Assembly: GCA_002172545.1 (NCBI GenBank)
Contig: NHFJ01000011.1
Location: 1 to 6,771 of the forward strand
Reading direction: 5' to 3'
Source of the DNA: Fidelibacterota bacterium TMED108
Lineage (GTDB): Bacteria; Fidelibacterota; Marinisomatia; Marinisomatales; TCS55
Length of the DNA stretch: 6,771 nucleotides
Each line of letters starts with the position of its first letter. Position 1 is the stretch's first letter. Below, in pieces: positions 1 through 5,105 of this stretch. Under the pieces are notes generated by a model. The model was not told the origin of the DNA. It did not search any database and saw nothing but the letters and a program-made list of their open reading frames with translations. The position numbers and the translations under genes are program-made.

Positions 1-1
1 T

Positions 2-75
<74 letters not shown>

Positions 76-80
76 CAACA

Positions 81-106
81 AACCCCGTCAACTGATGGGG
101 TTTTTT
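81..106 (+). terminator. Rho-independent terminator of the tRNA-Asp transcript
   Basis: Bases 81-89 (AACCCCGTC) pair with 94-102 (GATGGGGTT) with one G-T wobble around a four-base loop. A T6 run at 101-106 and further T's follow on the + strand. On the - strand the hairpin is followed only by a short broken T run (TTTGTT). It may therefore also stop the converging transcript of the small membrane protein gene that ends at 110, but less efficiently. Confidence 0.88.
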
Positions 107-109
107 GTT

Positions 110-322
110 TTATATCTGCTTAATAAACGTAATTAAAGGCTTAATTGAAGCTAGAATCGCAACGATTAGATAAACGTACCAATTTAAACCCAACAGTGGC
201 TCCCAGAGCTTTGCAATCATAAGGGCTATCGCAAAACCTGCCAATCCATTCAACCTAAAATCAATAAATGAAAATTGAAATTTCCACATTCTGAGGAAAA
301 AATTCTTTTTATTATTTGTCAT
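110..322 (-). CDS. Small two-helix membrane protein, function unknown
   Basis: A 70-residue protein that I do not recognise. The N-terminus is basic and aromatic (MTNNKKNFFLRMWK). Two hydrophobic stretches follow, at about residues 26-45 and 48-67, separated by a short turn around LNW, which predicts a helical hairpin in the inner membrane; the C-terminus is Lys-Gln-Ile. There is no signal peptide cleavage site and no motif. The ATG lies 10 bp after the stop of the M14 carboxypeptidase gene, so the two are probably co-transcribed, but no clear Shine-Dalgarno site precedes it (the spacer is AT-rich). Translation may depend on ribosomes arriving from upstream. It ends 4 bp from the T run of the converging tRNA terminator. 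That it is a real gene is supported by its position, the codon-by-codon membrane pattern and the lack of any competing frame. Confidence 0.72.
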   Translation of the reverse strand: MTNNKKNFFLRMWKFQFSFIDFRLNGLAGFAIALMIAKLWEPLLGLNWYVYLIVAILASIKPLITFIKQI

Positions 323-332
323 TAAATTTCAA

Positions 333-2882
333 TTAAAAGGTATGTCCAAAAAATATTGCGTTTAATAAGAGCCCATTTGTCCCAAACCAAAAAGCTCTAA
401 AGGCCGGATTATCCGCAAACAATACAATATGCCCTTGTCCTTGTTTTTTTGCTATGATAGATGCGGTATTTTTTATTTTAGAAAGTTTTTCCTCTGAAAT
501 ATAGCCACTCATTAAGGGATTATTTGAATACCTCGCAACATTTGCAGAAGGTGATTCAGATAATTCAAAAAAGTTTGTACCTCTTCTAAATACGGAATGG
601 GTACTATTATATCCGTATCCTATGGGATGCGTGTTATCGATCTTAACTTCAAATATAGCGCCACCTATTCTTTGAGCGCCAGTTACAGGTCTTATTTGAT
701 CGTAAGGAATATCCAATGACATCTTTTCAGTCTCTATAAGATTTTCATTGATTATTTTTTTATCCACAATCCACTTGGAACCAGTTTGTACAGAAATCAA
801 TGTACCTCCTAAGGTTATCCACTCTTTTAAATTTTTAATATCTAAGGTATCTAGTTTAGAGTAAAATCCATCTGGAAAAATAATAGTGTTATATTTAGAA
901 AGTTTCTTTCGATTTAAATTAGTTGCATTTAAAAACGATACCGGTATTCGCATTCTGTTGTCAACTAAATGCCACAATTCACCTGCACCATATGAAGAAG
1001 TTCCTTCTCCGGATAAAATTGCTACTTTAGGTTTTTTTAGAACAGCTTGAAACGCACCTCCAAGGTCTGGTCCAGATGGAGTGGCAGCTGAGTTAGTCGC
1101 ATAAATATTAACGTGGTCTTGGCTAACTAACTCCTCCATCAAGGCATGAACCTTATCGGGTGTTATTGTCGCATCCGCATCTCTTTGTACGACAGGTATA
1201 ATTATAGTACCTCTTTTAAATTTTAATTCATTGCCGTTTATATTTGCAGTAAAAGGCGCCGTAGCTAGCCTTGGTAGGATTCCAGCATTTAGTATTTGAT
1301 AAAGACTTTTGGGGTTATAGTATCTATCCCATGGCATTAAATACGCAGATGATGCTATACCTCCTACCAACTTTCCACCGTTAATATCAATAGCATTTAA
1401 TTTTGCTCCTAAAAATGCATCTGGCCGCTGTTTTACTTCGTGATAGTCCACTCCAAACGCAAGCGGCAAAGTCCAAGCAGAAACATCGTAGAAGAGTGAA
1501 TCTTCAAACGTTGTCACTTTTTCCATAATACCTGCAATAAAGCGGGTTTGAGGTTGATTGGTGGGAATTATTATAGCTTCTCCTTTTGCAAATCTTTTAC
1601 CTTTGACTGTTATTGATTTTTTAAGGTCATAGGCTTCAATTCGATGTCTTTGAAGAGTCTTCACAAGCATCTGAGCTCTAGTTCTATTTTCTTTTAAATT
1701 AATTAAATACCCTTTTACTTTATTTTTTGACGCAACATCAGCAGACTTTGCATAAAAGTTTCTTTGGTACCTTAAAAAGTCATTACGAAGCGCTACTAAA
1801 CCGTCAACAGCGCCAAGCGTCGCCATATACTGATTGCGCACAGAAAATGCATAAGTTAGCTTTCCCTGATTAGAGTCCGTTTCACGCGCTCGTGAGGATG
1901 CTTGTTCAAATAAGATACCAACCGAACCATGAATATCTCCAAATGTTGACCCTTTGCCATAATAAAAATCATCAAATGACTCTTCAGAATAATAAAAAGA
2001 TTTAATGTCATCTAATCTTTTGGCAAAGAACGGAGCAAGTTTATAAGTGAGGTCAATTCCCTCTTGAGGAGTGTTTGGGTTAGTTCTGCTTTTAATTCCA
2101 GGCTGAAAAAAATAGGTTGAATTAGCTCCCATTTCATGGACATCTAAAAGAAACTGTGGTCTCCAGCGATGAAACAGTTTTACGCGGCCCTCACTCTCGG
2201 GCTGCGTAACAGGAAGCCAATCGCGATTCAGATCAAACAAATAATGATTTGTTCTTCCTCTTGGCCATGGCTGGTTGTGCTCTCTGTCTTGAAGGTCGGA
2301 TGTTGGAACGACTCCACGGTTTCCGTTCACCCAATTAACAAAACGATCTCTTCCATCAGGGTTAAACATTGGATCAACGATTAAAATAGTGTTTTTTAAA
2401 ATCTCATCAATCTCATCCCCTTGACCTGCTGCTAGATGATGTAAGAGTAAAATTGCAGCTTCAGTCCCGCTTGCCTCGTCACCATGGACTGAAAAACCTA
2501 AATAAGCAACTAGTGGTAATTTTTCTAATTTTGCATTTGTCATTTGGTTGGGCATATCGGAAATCTTGATATTTTCTAATCTAAGATTTTCAAGATTTTT
2601 ATGATTCTCAGGGTGGGTTACAATTGCATGAATAAGGCGTCTACCTTTATGTGAAACAGCATGATCGTCCAATATTACCCGATCACTTATATCCGCAATG
2701 GCTTCAAAATAATCAACAACCTGACTTGTTCGAGTATGTCTATCCCCAATTTTGTGCCCAATAACATTTTCTGGGCGAGGAACTGACAAGTCATAGTTTA
2801 CACCGGTAAATTCCATAGGAAGAGTTATTTGTTGTTGAGAAAATATTGATGATAAAAAAAGAATATGAATAAAGCGCTTCAT
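333..2882 (-). CDS. Secreted M14-family zinc carboxypeptidase with C-terminal amidotransferase-like domain
   Basis: An 849-residue exported metallopeptidase. Residues 1-15 form a short signal peptide (KR, hydrophobic core, cut before Gln16). The M14 catalytic domain covers about residues 50-360. The zinc ligands are H133 and E136 in the HGDE motif and H249 in LLDVHEMG. The substrate-binding region shows NPDGR (174-178) and LNRDW (218-222, the Asn-Arg pair that grips the C-terminal carboxylate in carboxypeptidase A). The general base is E326 in GILFE. A linker at about 385-610 follows, then a class I glutamine-amidotransferase-like region from about 617 (KPKVAILSGEG) through the GGTLIS strand at 692-697, and a closing block near 816-847 (GHIVLFADNPAFRAFW). 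No catalytic Cys is visible in that region, so it is probably structural. The family removes C-terminal residues from peptides; the exact substrate is unknown. The start is fixed by an SD (GGAGG) 5 bases upstream. The gene lies behind a structured leader and terminator. Confidence 0.93.
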   Translation of the reverse strand: MKRFIHILFLSSIFSQQQITLPMEFTGVNYDLSVPRPENVIGHKIGDRHTRTSQVVDYFEAIADISDRVILDDHAVSHKGRRLIHAIVTHPENHKNLENLRLENIKISDMPNQMTNAKLEKLPLVAYLGFSVHGDEASGTEAAILLLHHLAAGQGDEIDEILKNTILIVDPMFNPDGRDRFVNWVNGNRGVVPTSDLQDREHNQPWPRGRTNHYLFDLNRDWLPVTQPESEGRVKLFHRWRPQFLLDVHEMGANSTYFFQPGIKSRTNPNTPQEGIDLTYKLAPFFAKRLDDIKSFYYSEESFDDFYYGKGSTFGDIHGSVGILFEQASSRARETDSNQGKLTYAFSVRNQYMATLGAVDGLVALRNDFLRYQRNFYAKSADVASKNKVKGYLINLKENRTRAQMLVKTLQRHRIEAYDLKKSITVKGKRFAKGEAIIIPTNQPQTRFIAGIMEKVTTFEDSLFYDVSAWTLPLAFGVDYHEVKQRPDAFLGAKLNAIDINGGKLVGGIASSAYLMPWDRYYNPKSLYQILNAGILPRLATAPFTANINGNELKFKRGTIIIPVVQRDADATITPDKVHALMEELVSQDHVNIYATNSAATPSGPDLGGAFQAVLKKPKVAILSGEGTSSYGAGELWHLVDNRMRIPVSFLNATNLNRKKLSKYNTIIFPDGFYSKLDTLDIKNLKEWITLGGTLISVQTGSKWIVDKKIINENLIETEKMSLDIPYDQIRPVTGAQRIGGAIFEVKIDNTHPIGYGYNSTHSVFRRGTNFFELSESPSANVARYSNNPLMSGYISEEKLSKIKNTASIIAKKQGQGHIVLFADNPAFRAFWFGTNGLLLNAIFFGHTF

Positions 2883-2887
2883 TATTA

Positions 2888-2892
2888 CCTCC
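2888..2892 (-). promoter_or_regulatory. Shine-Dalgarno site of the M14 carboxypeptidase gene
   Basis: On the - strand the sequence reads GGAGG, then TAATA, then ATG: a consensus site with 5-base spacing. It fixes the start at 2882 and keeps the signal peptide. It lies about 70 bases after the terminator hairpin at 2968-2999, so translation of this gene needs either read-through or a promoter inside the short stretch between them. Confidence 0.8.
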
Positions 2893-2960
2893 GATAAAAA
2901 CTTTTTAGTAAATCAAATTAATACGCAATAGAATAATTCACACGAAATTTTATAACATTA

Positions 2961-2999
2961 TAAAAATATAAAGGCCCTCACTTTCGTGAGGGCCTTTAT
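2961..2999 (-). terminator. Strong intrinsic terminator with GAAA tetraloop upstream of the M14 gene
   Basis: Bases 2970-2981 pair perfectly with 2986-2997 (12 bp; two further A-T pairs extend it to 2968/2999) around a four-base loop. Read on the - strand the loop is GAAA, a GNRA tetraloop closed by C-G; on the + strand it is TTTC. The - strand then continues TTTATATTTTTA (2972-2961), a better U-rich tail than the + side has. Both points suggest it ends - strand transcripts, either those of the Nudix operon or of the structured RNA just upstream. It stands between that operon and the M14 gene, so the M14 gene needs read-through, anti-termination or its own promoter. Confidence 0.85.
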
Positions 3000-3047
3000 T
3001 TAGATACTTAGTAGTTGCCGACCTCCAAAAGGGTGACATCTAGTCAG

Positions 3048-3098
3048 TTAATTTGCTGGCTTATTTTTGGAGGCCAGCGTTCTACAGTTTATAGACAA
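3048..3098 (-). CDS. Possible 16-codon leader ORF with TTG start
   Basis: A TTG codon lies 7 bases after a perfect GGAGG and opens a reading frame of 16 codons (MSINCRTLASKNKPAN) ending in TAA at 3050-3048. There is no ATG near the SD site, so TTG is the only well-placed start. The ORF runs straight through the 5' arm and loop of the RNA element. A ribosome translating it would unfold the 6-bp hairpin and cover the CCTCCAAAA arm, which is how a leader-peptide attenuator works. Stops in the other two frames (TGA at 3046-3044, TAG at 3042-3040) follow at once. The peptide has no run of one amino acid that would suggest a classical amino-acid attenuator. It may equally be untranslated. The evidence is the SD spacing only. 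Confidence 0.33.
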   Translation of the reverse strand: MSINCRTLASKNKPAN

Positions 3099-3100
3099 CT

Positions 3101-3112
3101 GATCACCTCCTT
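3101..3112 (-). promoter_or_regulatory. Twelve-base perfect anti-SD complement
   Basis: The + strand here reads GATCACCTCCTT, identical to the conserved 3' end of bacterial 16S rRNA, so the - strand RNA (AAGGAGGTGATC) could pair with the ribosome over 12 bases. Other genes in the window have 5-6 base SD sites. The next + base upstream is T, not the G of rRNA, and the flanks do not resemble 16S, so this is not an rRNA fragment. It could load ribosomes on the leader ORF at 3098 or hold the RNA on the 30S subunit. Confidence 0.7.
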
Positions 3113-3120
3113 CCTAAATT

Positions 3121-3126
3121 GTTATA
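3121..3126 (-). promoter_or_regulatory. Candidate -10 element (TATAAC) for the structured RNA
   Basis: On the - strand TATAAC matches five of six bases of the sigma-70 -10 consensus. Six bases later comes G3114, so the transcript would begin GGAAGGAGG. No good -35 lies 17 bases upstream; that position is inside a T8 run (3142-3149). TTGAGT (3159-3154) is too far away for this -10. A 7-base direct repeat AATTTAG (3134-3128 and 3120-3114) flanks the element and could be an operator or simply AT-rich sequence. The promoter consensus of this lineage is not known to me, so this is a suggestion only. Confidence 0.3.
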
Positions 3127-3185
3127 ACTAAATTAGATAATAAAAAAAATACGACTCAAGTATAAAATTTATATTAATCATTTTT

Positions 3186-3719
3186 TTATCCATTTGATGT
3201 AAGATTAAAAAATGAATTTGCTGCTTTTTCTTCTCCAACCTCAAAAAAATGTTTTAACAAGACTCTAATGCTATTAAAAGCAAGATCGTCCCATGGAATA
3301 TCCTTATAATCTGCAAACATGATATCATTGATTTCTTCACCTATATTTGTTGACATGTCTTCTAGTCTTGAATAAAAGTAAAAGTGTACCTGGCTAATAT
3401 GCGGAACACTATAAACCATAAATAAATTTGAGGGCATAGGCTTAATTCCTACTTCCTCGCTTGCCTCTCTTTGCGCACCTTCAAGAAGACTTTCGCCGTT
3501 TTCCATAAATCCAGCAGGAACAGTCCAGTAATTTTTTCTTGGCTCAGTATTTCTTTTACAAAGAAGAACTTTCCCTTCAAAAGAACCAATTACCCCAACA
3601 ATGTTATTTGGATTCACATAATGTACATAGCTGCATTCGGGACAAACATCCCTTAGGCGGTTATCCATTGGCGGTACAATTGATTCAGTCTTTGCTCCAC
3701 AATTAATGCAATAATGCAT
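3186..3719 (-). CDS. Zinc-ribbon Nudix hydrolase (plant NUDX23-like)
   Basis: A 177-residue cytoplasmic Nudix pyrophosphohydrolase. The N-terminus is a four-Cys zinc ribbon: C4-x2-C7 and C26-x2-C29. The Nudix box is complete and canonical: G70, E76, R84-E85, E88-E89, G91-I92, binding the Mg2+ ions that cleave a nucleoside diphosphate linked to another group. The ribbon, the stretch VGVIGSFEGKVLLCKRN (41-57) and the later IPWDDLAFNSIRVLL (141-155) recall the chloroplast FAD pyrophosphatase NUDX23 and bacterial COG1051 proteins. FAD or ADP-ribose is therefore a likely substrate, but this rests on remembered family similarity. The ATG follows the TAA of the P1 peptidase gene with no base between (TAAATG); only a weak AGGT lies upstream, so translation is probably coupled. 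It is the last gene of the upstream operon. Its cytoplasmic role does not obviously fit the exported peptidases. Confidence 0.9.
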   Translation of the reverse strand: MHYCINCGAKTESIVPPMDNRLRDVCPECSYVHYVNPNNIVGVIGSFEGKVLLCKRNTEPRKNYWTVPAGFMENGESLLEGAQREASEEVGIKPMPSNLFMVYSVPHISQVHFYFYSRLEDMSTNIGEEINDIMFADYKDIPWDDLAFNSIRVLLKHFFEVGEEKAANSFFNLTSNG

Positions 3720-4877
3720 TTATTTTAACCTATTATATTTTTTTAAAACTTCAATTAATGTATCATGAGGCAATGCATAAGCTTTATTATTATTTATACC
3801 TTCCATTGTTTCTGCTGCAATCATTGCATTAATAATAGATTCCTCCACAGTTTGAACAGTGGCTTCAAAAAGTGGTGTAATTTTATCATTAGGAAAACTT
3901 TTAATTGAACGCTCATTTTTACGATCAAAAGCTCTAGGGTTCGCGGTAGAGAAGGCTAAAAATATATCTCCAGATCCATTAGACCCTCTTCCACCCACAA
4001 CTCCAATTCCTATAGATATTCTATGTGTAATACGTTTTAATTGATGGGGGAGTAAGGGTGCATCTGTAGCAACAATTACAATAATGGATCCATCGCCCTC
4101 TTGACGTTTATTTGATGGAGGCGCATTAAATACAACATTAAGTGTATCTTTTAATTCTTTTCCAACCGGTACTCCACTGATAGTGAGATTTCTTTTGCTT
4201 CCGAAATTTGATTGAACAAGCGCGCCAATCGTATAAGTTTTATTGTTAATCTTAACTCTTCTAGAGGCGGTACCAATCCCTCCTTTAAATCCAAGGGTAA
4301 GCATTCCAGTTCCACCCCCAACATTGCCTTCAGTAACAGGTCCTGGACTTGCGTTATTGATAGCTTCATACACATGCTGCTCTTGCACATGAAATCCATA
4401 AATATCATTCAAAAAACCATCATATGTTTCACCAACTACAGGGTATGTATACCACCAGTCATCATTGCCATACCAATTTGTATCAACAAACCATTTTAGA
4501 ACAGCATCTCGCACAACTCCAACACTGTTGGTATTAGTAATCATTATTGGGGTCTCTAAAAATCCAGATTCAGTGATCCAAGTTGTGCCCGTCATTTCGC
4601 CATTTCCATTTAAGCTGTACCAATTTGCATACACTGGATTAAACTTTTTGCCACGCGGAAAGATAGCTGTTACCCCTGTTCGGACCGGTCCTTTACCAAT
4701 TATATTTTTTCCCGATCCAGAAATAATTGTACTATGCCCAACCTCAACACCCTTTACATCGGTTATGGCATTGAATTTTCCAGGGACACCTTCAAATTGA
4801 ACACCAAGATCGCGCGCGCGCGGTTTTTGACATAACGCTATTGAAAAAACTAAAATGATTATTGCTATTTTTTTCAT
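3720..4877 (-). CDS. Secreted P1/DmpA-family peptidase (S58, L-aminopeptidase/D-esterase type)
   Basis: A 385-residue exported member of the P1 family, whose known enzymes release N-terminal L-, D- or beta-amino acids from peptides and amides. A short signal peptide covers about residues 1-16 (cut before Gln17; LALC-type context is not a proper lipobox because Leu precedes Cys). The mature start KPRARDLG and the following NAITDVKGVEVGH (36-48) are family hallmarks, as are GNVGGGTGM (184-192), GGIGTASR (199-206) and VQSNFG (221-226). The autoprocessing site is GDGSIIVIVATDAPL (261-275): precursor cleavage between G263 and S264 is expected to free Ser264 as the N-terminal nucleophile, giving subunits of about 247 and 122 residues. 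Length and order match DmpA (375 residues). The ATG has an AGAGG site 7 bases upstream that overlaps the stop of the small membrane gene. Natural substrate not deducible. Confidence 0.93.
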   Translation of the reverse strand: MKKIAIIILVFSIALCQKPRARDLGVQFEGVPGKFNAITDVKGVEVGHSTIISGSGKNIIGKGPVRTGVTAIFPRGKKFNPVYANWYSLNGNGEMTGTTWITESGFLETPIMITNTNSVGVVRDAVLKWFVDTNWYGNDDWWYTYPVVGETYDGFLNDIYGFHVQEQHVYEAINNASPGPVTEGNVGGGTGMLTLGFKGGIGTASRRVKINNKTYTIGALVQSNFGSKRNLTISGVPVGKELKDTLNVVFNAPPSNKRQEGDGSIIVIVATDAPLLPHQLKRITHRISIGIGVVGGRGSNGSGDIFLAFSTANPRAFDRKNERSIKSFPNDKITPLFEATVQTVEESIINAMIAAETMEGINNNKAYALPHDTLIEVLKKYNRLK

Positions 4878-4884
4878 CTAAAAA

Positions 4885-4889
4885 CCTCT
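4885..4889 (-). promoter_or_regulatory. Shine-Dalgarno site of the P1 peptidase, overlapping the preceding stop codon
   Basis: On the - strand the site reads AGAGG, then TTTTTAG, then ATG (7-base spacing). The TAG stop of the 68-residue membrane protein gene at 4890-4888 shares bases with it, so ribosomes ending there are placed to start on the peptidase. Confidence 0.7.
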
Positions 4890-5094
4890 AATTGCTTCTA
4901 TCCATTTGTACGCGATAACGTATAGCGTTACCAAACAAACATAGACCGCTGTTAATAACTATTAGCGCAAGTGTTCCGAACCAAAAAAATGGCTTATTTT
5001 CATATTTCAATATGATAGCTTCTCCAAGTAAAGAAAGGCCAAATCCAAATAAAATTAATCCACTAATCGAAAAGATAAGCCATTTTGATTTCAT
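4888..5094 (-). CDS. Small two-helix membrane protein in the peptidase operon
   Basis: A 68-residue protein that I do not recognise. It has two hydrophobic segments, at about residues 5-28 and 36-58, joined by a charged and aromatic turn (KYENKPFF), and a basic tail (RYRVQMDR). By the positive-inside rule both ends would face the cytoplasm. The ATG has an AAGGA site 5 bases upstream that begins just before the TGA stop of the amidohydrolase gene ends its reading; the gap between the genes is 11 bp. It sits tightly between two exported peptidase genes, so a role at the membrane linked to them is possible but unproven. Its size and topology resemble those of the other small membrane gene at 110-322, but I see no convincing sequence similarity between the two. 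Confidence 0.78.
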   Translation of the reverse strand: MKSKWLIFSISGLILFGFGLSLLGEAIILKYENKPFFWFGTLALIVINSGLCLFGNAIRYRVQMDRSN

Positions 5095-5105
5095 AAAATT
5101 CCTTA

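Larger units (their letters stand above)
2961..3114 (-). ncRNA. Candidate structured leader RNA or small RNA in the 303-bp gap before the M14 gene
   Basis: This region makes up most of the 303-bp gap (2883-3185) without a protein gene. Read on the - strand it begins GGAAGGAGGTGATCAG. Bases 3078-3073 (GCTGGC) pair with 3060-3055 (GCCAGC) in a 6-bp hairpin whose 12-base loop starts CTCCAAAA. The same 5' arm, extended to 3065, can instead form a 14-bp helix with 3030-3017 (12 Watson-Crick and two G-U pairs). The two folds exclude each other, or the loop could form a pseudoknot. A further short helix (AGTT 3100-3097 with AACT 3016-3013) could close the whole element. The G-U pairs become A-C mismatches on the + strand, so the - strand is the likely functional RNA. 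It ends in the GAAA-loop terminator. I do not recognise an Rfam family. It may be a cis attenuator or a free small RNA; the fold was done by eye, not computed. Confidence 0.55.

Noticed and set aside
2893..2960. A sigma-70 promoter for the M14 gene (TTGCGT followed by TAAAAA)
   Set aside because: The spacer is only 15 bases and the -10 match is weak in a uniformly AT-rich stretch, so I could not support it.
2953..3039. An ATG-started ORF on the - strand beginning MSPFWRSATTKYLNK
   Set aside because: There is no SD site before the ATG at 3039, and the frame runs straight through the terminator hairpin; coding is unlikely.
3085..3112. A fragment of a 16S rRNA gene 3' end, because of GATCACCTCCTT on the + strand
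   Set aside because: The match stops after 12 bases; the bases before it do not resemble the conserved 16S helix 45 region, and no 23S or spacer follows.
4465..4800. A 111-codon + strand open frame inside the P1 peptidase gene
   Set aside because: It is the reverse complement of a strongly conserved coding region, has no recognisable domain or SD site, and is explained as a shadow.
4811..4822. A (CG)6 run, striking in an AT-rich region and a potential Z-DNA or methylation site
   Set aside because: It encodes RAR in the conserved KPRARDLG start of mature P1 peptidases, so the protein motif explains it.
4862..4877. Lipoprotein signal in the P1 peptidase (ALCQ)
   Set aside because: The residue before Cys is Leu, not Ala, Gly or Ser, so it is more likely an ordinary signal peptide cut before Gln.
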